From: Pseudobdellovibrio sp031428275
Lineage (GTDB): Bacteria; Bdellovibrionota; Bdellovibrionia; Bdellovibrionales; Bdellovibrionaceae
Assembly (NCBI GenBank): GCA_031428275.1
Contig: JANPPC010000041.1
Coordinates: 83,716-147,715, forward strand
Direction: 5' to 3'
DNA length: 64,000 bases
Positions 46,089 through 53,687 of the stretch are shown here, one piece after another (position 1 is the stretch's first letter; each line of letters opens with the position of its first letter). Position numbers and translations under genes: made by a program. Below the pieces are notes generated by a model, which ran no database searches, was not told the origin of the DNA, and saw nothing but the letters and a program-made list of their open reading frames with translations.

Positions 46089-47003
46089 CTAGAAAGAGTA
46101 GCTTACTCCGATCGTAGAATTCTCGATTAGCACAACATCGTTAGCAAGCGAGATACTTCTTCGGTCGGCAGAAATAGTATATTCAGATTCTTTCAGCTTT
46201 AGATTGTTTACAGTGACTGCATCAATTGATAATACAGACGCTTGCGATAGCTGGAATATTCTTTGAATGCTTATAGTTAAAATAGCACTTTGTTGTAAAT
46301 CTGCAAAATGCTGAGTCCAGTCAGCTTCGCAAATATTATATGTTTTGCCCTGCAAGGTAGCTGCTAAATCTTGGTAGACCTGGCCTGTTTTGGCTTGGCA
46401 GGGACTAATTTGAGGACCTAATCCTATAAATGAAAAAACTGATGTGTTTTCTGCATTAAAAGTTGAGACTTTAAATAGATTTGCAGTAAAATCGCCCGAA
46501 GATAATGTTGAATTATCATCAGTTACAAAAACAATTAATTTTTTCGAATCTGGTCTAAAGAATGAACTTTTCGCGCGCAGGGTATTCAAAAGAATATCAG
46601 GTCCGTTGGTCGATCCAATAAGTGTATTTACCTGCAGAACTCGATCCGACACTAGGGCTGCCGGAATTTGAGTTGCAAGGCCGATTGATCCTTGTTTGCT
46701 TATGAGCATAAATTTAAAATCAGACTTAACTGACAGGGATTTGATAAAGTTTTCGACGTTATTTCGAACATGGTTGGCTTCTGCGGTCATAGAACCCGAA
46801 TTATCAACGACCCAAACCATATCAAGAGCGTAGTCTTTCGTGCTTGAAAGTTTTTCTGACTTAAACTCTTCGTAACCAGTGTTTGCTAAAGACGATACGG
46901 AGGCAGATTCGACAGGAATAGCCTCAAAAGAAACTCGTGAACAATTTTGAAAACTAGCAATTAGCATCGCCGAAGCAACCAGAACTGATATTTGTACTTT
47001 CAT
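46089..47003 (-). CDS. von Willebrand factor A domain lipoprotein
   Basis: 304 residues from the ATG at 47003, preceded by GGGGGATCT. The N-terminus (MKVQISVLVASAMLIASFQNC) ends in a Cys at residue 21, a probable but imperfect lipobox. A vWA domain follows: the metal-binding MIDAS sequence is VVDNSGSMT, with later IVFVTDDNSTL. vWA domains bind protein partners through a divalent metal. The remainder has no known domain. Likely on the periplasmic or outer surface. Confidence 0.8.
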   Translation of the reverse strand: MKVQISVLVASAMLIASFQNCSRVSFEAIPVESASVSSLANTGYEEFKSEKLSSTKDYALDMVWVVDNSGSMTAEANHVRNNVENFIKSLSVKSDFKFMLISKQGSIGLATQIPAALVSDRVLQVNTLIGSTNGPDILLNTLRAKSSFFRPDSKKLIVFVTDDNSTLSSGDFTANLFKVSTFNAENTSVFSFIGLGPQISPCQAKTGQVYQDLAATLQGKTYNICEADWTQHFADLQQSAILTISIQRIFQLSQASVLSIDAVTVNNLKLKESEYTISADRRSISLANDVVLIENSTIGVSYSF

Positions 47004-47306
47004 AGATCCCCCACTCAATAGAGGTGCAATTATTAAACCGACTTTAAATTGTTTTTGATTGAGTTAAGGTCGTAAAAACGAAAATCTATTTTACAGTGAA
47101 AAAATGTTGATCAAAAATTTTTTGTAAAACCAAATAATTTTGCGTAATACCTTAACTGCATTTTTATTAACTTGTATCATATTGATTCGATTAATTTCGA
47201 TTTTTTTCAAGAAATTGAAACTAGACCTGCTAAATACAATCCAAAATCGCTTGGAATTATTTTGAAGTTTGCTTAGAATTTAGGAATGTCTTTGAGATAT
47301 GCATGA
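47004..47306. other. AT-rich intergenic region
   Basis: 303 bp, strikingly AT-rich, between the divergent vWA gene and an unidentified plus-strand gene. Several long A and T runs occur (for example near 47110 and 47205). No hairpin with good pairing, no open frame with a ribosome site and no RNA family were recognised. Promoters for both neighbours are expected here. Confidence 0.45.
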
Positions 47307-48044
47307 ATGATCAAAAAATTTAATCTACCTACAAGAATTTTTCTATTTTGTAACGCAATTGCACTCGTAATAGTTGTTAGTAAAATAATAAAAATAAACC
47401 CGTATCTTTTTAGTTCCACCGAATCATTAACTGAAATTGTTATTGATCCGCGCTCAAATATTTTTAAGCCTTATTCTTTGCAGCAATTCTTTGTTCCAAT
47501 TTCACACGGTTTTATTACGAATGAAATTTTTCATGAAATAGAAAAAAACACTATTATATTCAAATCGTCTGCAGATGGCGCATTAATTTCAAGTGTCACA
47601 ATTCCCGCAACAAAAAATAGTACGGCCAGAATGCTTTTAAAAAACGAGCAAGCGATGTATTTCACAGGCCGAAATGATTTATGGAAAATTTCAATTAAAA
47701 CTCTACGCCCAGACTGGGTGGTTTCTTTAGGTGGGCGAGCAAAACAGATACTAGAAGTAAAAAAAAATATCTTACTTTTAGTTCATGGGTCTAAGGCAGA
47801 TTTTTTAGTTTTTTTAGACGAGAACGCAGAGCTTTTAAGTAGTTCGCGATATTTATCGAAGTCTTCACGAGCATTAACATACTATGATCAAAAAATTTAT
47901 CTTTGTGATAAAAATGGTACTTACTCAGAGGTTCAGCCCGAGCCGAATAATATTAATTTTTTCGATAGTCTGAGTGAAAAGTACGACGTTATTTGCAGTA
48001 ACGTGTCTAAATATTTTGATTCGAGTAATCAAAAAAGAAAGTAA
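47307..48044 (+). CDS. Membrane-anchored protein of unknown function
   Basis: 245 residues. One N-terminal membrane helix (IFLFCNAIALVIVVSKIIKI) anchors a periplasmic domain. The domain has repeated beta-strand-turn units (ALISSVTIPATKN, AMYFTGRNDLWKIS, FLVFLDENAELLSS) resembling a short propeller or PQQ-like sensor fold, but too few repeats are visible for a firm call. The ribosome site is weak. AT content is higher than in the neighbours, suggesting acquisition. Confidence 0.55.
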   Translation: MIKKFNLPTRIFLFCNAIALVIVVSKIIKINPYLFSSTESLTEIVIDPRSNIFKPYSLQQFFVPISHGFITNEIFHEIEKNTIIFKSSADGALISSVTIPATKNSTARMLLKNEQAMYFTGRNDLWKISIKTLRPDWVVSLGGRAKQILEVKKNILLLVHGSKADFLVFLDENAELLSSSRYLSKSSRALTYYDQKIYLCDKNGTYSEVQPEPNNINFFDSLSEKYDVICSNVSKYFDSSNQKRK

Positions 48045-48051
48045 TAATAAG

Positions 48052-48765
48052 TTACTTTTTTTTAAAATAGACAAAGTGTGTTGGGTGCGGATTATCTGAC
48101 CAATCAGTTACGCCGTAATTTTTTATCTCGATCGGCACTTGATAGGTACCAAAAATACGGTCCCAAATATTGAAGACTCCGGCAAAGTTACTGTTTTGCA
48201 TGTGTATTTCTTCGCTGTGATGAACGCGATGGTGCTGTGGGGATACAAACAAGTAGCCAAGCCAATTTGGGTATTTCCAAGTTGGGTGGTGCATAATAAA
48301 TTGATACCAAGTTGAAAATCGAAAGCTAAATAGCATAGGTATCATCGGCGCACCCAAAAAGATGGGAAGAAACTCAAATGGAGCCTTCCAAATATATTCA
48401 GCTGGCGAAATTCGGAAATGCAACATCAATGACATTTCTTTGCCGGAATGGTGAACTGCATGAAATCTCCATAAGGGCTCAACAGCATGTGATAGTCTAT
48501 GAGTTACGTAGTACACAAGATCAGCCAGGACAAATACGCCCAAGAACCCTAACCAGCTTATGTCCCAAGGGCGTAAAATCATGAGCTGCGCAGAATTAAA
48601 TAAAGTACGAAAATATGAAAAATAAAGAGGTTCTAATGCAATAAGAATCGCAAAATTAAAAAACGCTAGCATTAAAGTGTGCCTTTGCTCTTTCGAGTTA
48701 AAGTACTTTCGTGCCCAGATGTAGGCGACCGCAATCATTAGTAAGCGAATTTGATAACCTGTCAT
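48052..48765 (-). CDS. Fatty acid hydroxylase / sterol desaturase family membrane protein
   Basis: 237 residues with three to four membrane segments and the full histidine-box set of the non-haem di-iron family: HRLSH, HAVHHSG, HHP and HHRVHHSEE. These enzymes hydroxylate or desaturate fatty acids, sterols or related lipids in the membrane. The substrate cannot be told. Convergent with the preceding gene (stops 8 bp apart) and divergent from the TOMM module (143-bp gap). Confidence 0.86.
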   Translation of the reverse strand: MTGYQIRLLMIAVAYIWARKYFNSKEQRHTLMLAFFNFAILIALEPLYFSYFRTLFNSAQLMILRPWDISWLGFLGVFVLADLVYYVTHRLSHAVEPLWRFHAVHHSGKEMSLMLHFRISPAEYIWKAPFEFLPIFLGAPMIPMLFSFRFSTWYQFIMHHPTWKYPNWLGYLFVSPQHHRVHHSEEIHMQNSNFAGVFNIWDRIFGTYQVPIEIKNYGVTDWSDNPHPTHFVYFKKK

Positions 48766-48908
48766 GGGCTCCTGCTTTTAAAAAGCCGATTATTTTTTGT
48801 CTTTATTCTAGCGTACGCATGGATAATCGTAAAGTGAGCTTGTCATATAACCTGCTAATGAGCCAATATGAGATTTAAAGAAGTAGATTCTATACTTATG
48901 GCCAGCCA

Positions 48909-49820
48909 ATGTTTAAAAGCAAACCCATAAGTGTCTTATTACATCTTGACTGTAATTCGAGCCAATTCAATTATAAATTTGTGAGTGATAAGTTAATTCA
49001 GCTAAATCCATTTTGCGAAGTAATTAAAACGTCTGATGTTTCTTTATTATTTTTAATCAACCAAAAAAAAATCGTTTTTCATTACCAACAAGCGCAATTA
49101 ATGATCGATACATTGTTAATACCCCTCAAAACCGCCCTCACATTTGCTCAGCTTGCCGATAAAAATGTACTGTTACAAAAAGGTTTTGAGTTTGAAAAGT
49201 TGATAAATGCTTTAATTGAGATTAAAGCATTGGTTTTTACAGAAAACGTCAGTAAGCAAAGCTACATCATTTTTAGTGATTTATTTGACGGGCAGGCATT
49301 GCAAAAAAGTATGCTGGTGATGAATAAGAATCTGGTAGTCAATATTTGTAATCTCGGCGAAGTTCAAGAATGTAATTTGAACAACAGTAAGATTTGCATT
49401 GTCATTACGCGCACAAGTGAGCGACCCAAATTACGTCAGCTTAATGCCTATTTTAAGCGAATAAAAATGGCTTGGCTTTGGATTGAGTTTGACTGCTCGT
49501 CAGTTAATATTGGTCCGGCATTAAATGTTAACAACTCTGCATGCATAGAGTGTTATTTTTTTCGCGAAAAAAGTAGGTCCGCTGACGTAGACTTCCTAAT
49601 TGAACTAGAGAAAGAAGAGAATCAGATTGTGATTAATCCTGTAAGTATGTTTCTTTCTGAGCAACTACTTTATGATTATGTCGCTATACAACTTTGTCAT
49701 TTCAAGGGCCTTGAATACTTTAAGAATCGTCTTTTGAGTTTGAACTTCAAAGACGTTAAAGTAGCCGACAATGCATTTATGCAGTCTCCACTTTGTAAGA
49801 TTTGTTTTCCAAATGAATGA
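48909..49820 (+). CDS. TOMM cyclodehydratase partner protein (RRE plus truncated E1-like domain)
   Basis: 303 residues. The first 110 look like a winged-helix RiPP recognition element that binds a precursor leader peptide. Near residue 200 is the hallmark GPALNVNNSACIECYFFREK, matching the GPxxxPxxxxCxxC...R pattern of the ocin-ThiF/E1-like C proteins of azoline clusters. The C-terminus has a second Cys pair (CKICF) completing a four-Cys zinc site. No ATP-binding part of the E1 fold is seen, as in the non-catalytic members. It overlaps the YcaO gene by 8 nt, which confirms their functional link. Family recognised by pattern, not by search. Confidence 0.75.
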   Translation: MFKSKPISVLLHLDCNSSQFNYKFVSDKLIQLNPFCEVIKTSDVSLLFLINQKKIVFHYQQAQLMIDTLLIPLKTALTFAQLADKNVLLQKGFEFEKLINALIEIKALVFTENVSKQSYIIFSDLFDGQALQKSMLVMNKNLVVNICNLGEVQECNLNNSKICIVITRTSERPKLRQLNAYFKRIKMAWLWIEFDCSSVNIGPALNVNNSACIECYFFREKSRSADVDFLIELEKEENQIVINPVSMFLSEQLLYDYVAIQLCHFKGLEYFKNRLLSLNFKDVKVADNAFMQSPLCKICFPNE

Positions 49821-51066
49821 TCTTTTAGAGCAACTTACTATTTTATTCGATTCTAAATTTGGAGTTTTAACTGATTTAGGGTTAAGACAAGATTCATTTA
49901 TTCATCCGGATTTTTTTCGACAGCGAATTCTGTGCGAAAACCCAAGCAATGGAATCGGCGGTCGTAAAGTGATTTGTTCGGGCGTGAGTCTATTCAATGT
50001 GCAGGCAAAAATGTCAGCGGTATATGAAGGTATCGAGCGCCACTGTTACTTACTGCCTTATTCTGCCTTTCGATCTCGAATAAAGCATTCTAGCGATGTA
50101 GATCCAAAATTAATATTTAGCGGGACGCATTTTTCTACGACGACAGCTGAGCATCAAACAGTTGATGATAAAAAAACTTCTGAAGATATTTACGAAGCAA
50201 ATTTGCTTTTTGAAGCTGAACAACTTGGCGGAGTATCAAGGAAGAAAGTCAATTTGCCAATTGATGCGATCTTCAATAAGTCTGTTCTTCGCTTTGCAGA
50301 AAATACGACAAACGGTATGGGCGCTGGGCAAACTAAAAGTTTCGCCGAGCAGTCAGCGATATACGAATTAATTGAGCGAGACGCATTTCAGTATGCTTGG
50401 CTAACGCAAAGTGAAGTCTATGAAATTGAATTATTTGAATTAACGAAATTGAGTAAAGAAATTAGCGATTTACTATCTAGACTAAATAAAATAAGTAATT
50501 TTTTGAAGATAAGATTACTTAAGACAGCAATCGGCGACTACAGCGCCGTAGCTAGTATCCAAACAAATAATGAACATGATCTGCCAGCTTACAGTATGTC
50601 GTCGGCGTATAGACCAAACATTACCGATGCTATTCACAAAGCGTTACTAGAGCTAGTTCAAATTTGTAGTAGAAAACAAAAATTTGATCTTCGTGCGATC
50701 GATTACTACAGAGACTTTAATAATATCAAATCATTTAATGATCACGGAAATCTTTTTTACTTCACCGAAAACTTAAATTTACTAGGTATTTTTAATCACA
50801 ATCAAAAACAACCCATGATACGAATTCAAGACTTAATCACCGATAAAGACTTTGAATCGACTTTAATTATTTTGAATCAAAAAAATATTCGGTTATTCGT
50901 AGCCGATCTTACTTCAGTTGAATTTGAAGGCTTACCTGTTTATGTGGCTAAAGCCATTTCTCCGGACTTGCTGCCGCTGAATGCAAGTCATCAGAATAGA
51001 CCGAATGGGCATGCACGTTTGCAAAATCAAAAAAATATTTGCGAAGTGCCCCATCCATTTCCTTAG
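49813..51066 (+). CDS. YcaO-type azoline-forming cyclodehydratase (TOMM D protein)
   Basis: 417 residues from the ATG at 49813 inside the end of the partner gene (ATGAATGA overlap). The ATP/Mg site motifs of YcaO proteins are present: SAVYEGIERHCY near residue 75, AEQSAIYELIERDAF near residue 180, and KALLELVQ near residue 275. The protein ends exactly in PHPFP, the PxPxP tail that marks YcaO enzymes making thiazoline or oxazoline rings in ribosomal peptides. No precursor peptide, FMN dehydrogenase, protease or dedicated exporter is recognisable nearby. The gene converges on an HTTM-like membrane protein gene with a 4-nt overlap. Confidence 0.88.
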   Translation: MNDLLEQLTILFDSKFGVLTDLGLRQDSFIHPDFFRQRILCENPSNGIGGRKVICSGVSLFNVQAKMSAVYEGIERHCYLLPYSAFRSRIKHSSDVDPKLIFSGTHFSTTTAEHQTVDDKKTSEDIYEANLLFEAEQLGGVSRKKVNLPIDAIFNKSVLRFAENTTNGMGAGQTKSFAEQSAIYELIERDAFQYAWLTQSEVYEIELFELTKLSKEISDLLSRLNKISNFLKIRLLKTAIGDYSAVASIQTNNEHDLPAYSMSSAYRPNITDAIHKALLELVQICSRKQKFDLRAIDYYRDFNNIKSFNDHGNLFYFTENLNLLGIFNHNQKQPMIRIQDLITDKDFESTLIILNQKNIRLFVADLTSVEFEGLPVYVAKAISPDLLPLNASHQNRPNGHARLQNQKNICEVPHPFP

Positions 51067-52238
51067 TTTTGACTGACGACGCCCATAAGACTGATGCGCG
51101 GCGGATTATTGCAAACATCTTTAAAATTCATTTCGTAAGAGTCAGACGAGTACGCAATATTGCGGGCATAAAAGTGAAAATCTAGTTTTCGATTCAAATT
51201 TTTTTCTTTGATTTGTGTGCAGTCATTTTTTATATTTTCAACCAGTACGAGTGGGTCACAGCCAATTCGAATGCCTAAATAGCTATTGTCGTAGGCTGCG
51301 AACACTAGAGATTTTTCGTTAGGCGAATAACTTACGTAATTTACGCAGACCGCTTTTGCATCCAGCATATTTAGCGAGACCAGCCGGCCTTGGCCGGTGA
51401 TCGAAGGCTTCTCAAAAAATAAGATCGGCACGAGCTGGGCGAACAGAAAAATTAAAACGTAAGCTAAATTAGACGGCTTATTAAGTACTGACTTAACATC
51501 AAAGTTTTCAGTACTTAGTAAGTAAATGCTTAGTAAACTAAACATAATCATCGGATAAAACCAACCTACAACTGAAAACGAATAAATATGAAAAAAAATA
51601 AAGGCAAATAAAGAAAAGCTTCTTAGATATCTATTCGAAGATAGCAGCATTTGACTTATAAAAAGTTCAAGTAAAATAGCGCCCGCTAAAAGAAACTCGA
51701 GTAACTTGCCAGTTCCCCAGCCGGGCGAAAGAAATGCCTGGCCCGATAACCAGTCTGTGTTAAATTTTATTAAGCCGGCGCCCATATAAAAGCCTACAAT
51801 TGCTAGACGAATTAAATGGGCTTTGTTCTCGATGAACAAAAAAAGAAGCATGATAATATTACTCATATAGTGGTAGTTACCCATAAGTCTATAATCATGA
51901 AACTGAATGAATAATTTTAGAAAAAAGATGATCATTAAAGACCAATAGGCTTTTTTAATTTGCGTGAAAGCGAATAACAAACAAGTGAAAACTGAAATAG
52001 CCCCATACAGACCGATGATATAGCCGGCGTAGGCATTAAAAAACGAATTGTATTCATTGCAGTAGGGAACAAATGTCCAGCAAATAGGTTTTGCGTAAAC
52101 GATTGTTCGCTGCTGCCAAAAGATCCAAGAAAACACATTTGTTAACGAAATAAAAAAGCCATACCAGCGCAACGCATTCGAACCAGAAATTTCAGCAATG
52201 TGTTTTAAAAAAAACTTTTTAATGTATTTACCTATCAT
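51063..52238 (-). CDS. HTTM / vitamin-K-carboxylase-like integral membrane protein
   Basis: 391 residues with about eight membrane helices in the first 275 residues and a soluble C-terminal domain with several Cys. The stretches FIQFHDYRLMGNYHYMSNII and LIKFNTDWLSGQAF resemble the HTTM (VKGC-like) family, named because it is spread by horizontal transfer. Some family members sit in natural-product or export loci. The location, tail to tail with the YcaO gene, may be meaningful or accidental. Family confidence is moderate. Confidence 0.55.
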   Translation of the reverse strand: MIGKYIKKFFLKHIAEISGSNALRWYGFFISLTNVFSWIFWQQRTIVYAKPICWTFVPYCNEYNSFFNAYAGYIIGLYGAISVFTCLLFAFTQIKKAYWSLMIIFFLKLFIQFHDYRLMGNYHYMSNIIMLLFLFIENKAHLIRLAIVGFYMGAGLIKFNTDWLSGQAFLSPGWGTGKLLEFLLAGAILLELFISQMLLSSNRYLRSFSLFAFIFFHIYSFSVVGWFYPMIMFSLLSIYLLSTENFDVKSVLNKPSNLAYVLIFLFAQLVPILFFEKPSITGQGRLVSLNMLDAKAVCVNYVSYSPNEKSLVFAAYDNSYLGIRIGCDPLVLVENIKNDCTQIKEKNLNRKLDFHFYARNIAYSSDSYEMNFKDVCNNPPRISLMGVVSQN

Positions 52239-52339
52239 CTTGAAAGTATAGATTTTGCATTATCACTTGCCTAGGCCGATTATATTCACGACTAAGGTCT
52301 GGATTCAGAGCTAAACAGGCACTCACGTGGATAGACCGC

Positions 52340-52357
52340 TGTTGAACCGTTTCAACA
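52340..52357. repeat. Perfect 7-bp inverted repeat downstream of the radical SAM gene
   Basis: TGTTGAA and TTCAACA enclose a 4-nt loop, 33-50 bp after the radical SAM stop. No T-run follows on the minus strand. It could be an RNA end structure or an operator; it marks the left edge of the GC-richer segment. Confidence 0.4.
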
Positions 52358-52389
52358 AGGCAAAAGACTCTACCAACAAAGCTTCAATA

Positions 52390-53454
52390 TTAAGATATGA
52401 ACTCGTTGAGATTTCCCACGAATACATCTTTGTCAGTAAACATCGGCGCACTGATGACATTAACAAACTCGTTGTGCAGCGGATGATCAGCAAGATGAAT
52501 CGATCTACTCGTAAATATTGCCGGCGGAAAGGTGCCCCAGTCGGTAAGTCGCGAGAAAATGATCGTATCTGCACCTAATGTTCGGCCGAGTTCAACGAAC
52601 GCAGGCATCTCGCGAAAATTATTTTCTTGAACTACAAAGCTGACAAGCAGTTTACGAAAGGCTTTCTGCCCGCGCAGTTCAGCGATGAAGCGAAGACGCT
52701 CCAACAAAATTTCGAAATTTCCGCCGCGTCGATTCAGCGCATATGTTGCACCATCTGCCGCATCAATCGAAACTTCGACAGTATCGATCGAGCCATGCGC
52801 CGGACTTATTTCTTTCCATCGCTCTTTCGTGAAGAGCTGGGCATTTGTATGCAATATCACGCGTAGTTTGGGGTGCAGTGTTCGATTGATCGACTTCAAA
52901 ATTTTCCAGTAAAGACGACTGGCGAAAGGATCGCCATTTCCGGCCAGCTTCAAGCGGTGAATCCGAGGCAACGCTCGAATAATTTCGTTCGCCATTTTTT
53001 CAGCTTGTTGAAACTGCGGCATACCCGGACGCCAGACAGTCGGCTCGCGGCGACACGATGGACACGAAAGATTACAAGTCAGATCGAACGAACAATTGAT
53101 TTCAAGCGGTCCAGGCGGAACTACGCCTTCGCCTACATTTCGCGCGTGTTCACTTGACGGCGTTTCGTAGGCTTCGATCGGAGAATATTGAGCAAGGCGG
53201 GCTCCGGCATCGAGAGCATGCAGGTGGGGACAAGTCTGCGAATTACAGTTGCTAAAACTGCCATCGCGAACAGACGCTCTAATTTCTTGAGCTTGTTCAC
53301 CGTTCCATATTTCGGCCAGCGTTTGCGTGCCTAGATTGCCGACCGGTCCGCGAATCCATCCTGGGCAGCATAGATGAACATCTCCGGTAGCGGAGATTTC
53401 GATTTTTTCGAAAGGAGCTCGACAAAAATGAGCTTTACGACGTTCAGAAAGCAT
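52390..53454 (-). CDS. Radical SAM protein with N-terminal SPASM-like Cys cluster
   Basis: 354 residues. The radical SAM 4Fe-4S motif is CNLSCPSC near residue 132. Before it, residues 10-30 hold CRAPFEKIEI ... VHLCCPGW and GNLGTQTLAEIWNG, which is the SPASM-type auxiliary cluster pattern, here placed before rather than after the core. Such enzymes modify peptides or proteins. Composition is visibly GC-richer (about 50 percent) than the 41 percent of the surroundings, and long open frames occur on the opposite strand, consistent with recent transfer. Start ATG follows the stop of a short upstream frame by 3 nt. Confidence 0.82.
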   Translation of the reverse strand: MLSERRKAHFCRAPFEKIEISATGDVHLCCPGWIRGPVGNLGTQTLAEIWNGEQAQEIRASVRDGSFSNCNSQTCPHLHALDAGARLAQYSPIEAYETPSSEHARNVGEGVVPPGPLEINCSFDLTCNLSCPSCRREPTVWRPGMPQFQQAEKMANEIIRALPRIHRLKLAGNGDPFASRLYWKILKSINRTLHPKLRVILHTNAQLFTKERWKEISPAHGSIDTVEVSIDAADGATYALNRRGGNFEILLERLRFIAELRGQKAFRKLLVSFVVQENNFREMPAFVELGRTLGADTIIFSRLTDWGTFPPAIFTSRSIHLADHPLHNEFVNVISAPMFTDKDVFVGNLNEFIS

Positions 53455-53457
53455 CTC

Positions 53458-53547
53458 TTATTTATGCACAAGTGCAAGTTGTCGCCAAGTCGCGATTTCA
53501 TTTTTACGACACGTGGCCATCAGGGTTGAGTTGGTTTCGTAGTCCGA
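53458..53547 (-). pseudogene. Short frame or C-terminal remnant upstream of the radical SAM gene
   Basis: Minus-strand frame open from 53547 and ending TAA at 53458, 3 nt before the radical SAM ATG. From an internal ATG at 53520 it encodes 20 residues (begins MATCRKNEIA, ends LALVHK). It could be the tail of a truncated upstream gene that was once in the radical SAM operon, or a small translated peptide coupled to it, including a possible substrate peptide. The composition matches the radical SAM gene rather than the host. Real status is uncertain. Confidence 0.35.
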
Positions 53548-53638
53548 TCAGTGTCTTCCGTAGCTTGAAAACGACTGCTTTGTATCTGACTACACCGACT
53601 TGGGATTTTTTGAAAAGCTAATTTCGTTGAAGGGCAAT

Positions 53639-53675
53639 TGGTAGGGAGTAAGGAATTCGAACCTGCGACATCTAG
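53639..53675 (-). pseudogene. tRNA 3'-end fragment (T-arm and acceptor, CCA encoded)
   Basis: Minus-strand sequence ending GGTTCGAAT ... TTACTCCCTACCA looks like the T-loop, 3' acceptor strand and CCA of a tRNA. No D-arm or matching 5' acceptor (AGGGAGT) precedes it. The same tail occurs at 60469 in the same orientation. Likely an attachment-site remnant or decayed tRNA at the edge of an inserted segment. Confidence 0.55.
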
Positions 53676-53687
53676 ATTGAGATCGAA

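Noticed and set aside
48819..48878. 19-codon plus-strand frame just before the TOMM module, considered as precursor peptide
   Set aside because: No ribosome site, no Cys, and no Ser/Thr-rich core after a leader; more likely chance.
52327..53157. Long open frames on the plus strand inside the radical SAM gene
   Set aside because: They lie opposite a gene with a complete Cys motif set and arise from its GC-rich composition; no ribosome sites or domains.
53464..53529. 21-codon plus-strand frame right of the radical SAM gene
   Set aside because: No ribosome site; it lies opposite the remnant frame and looks random.
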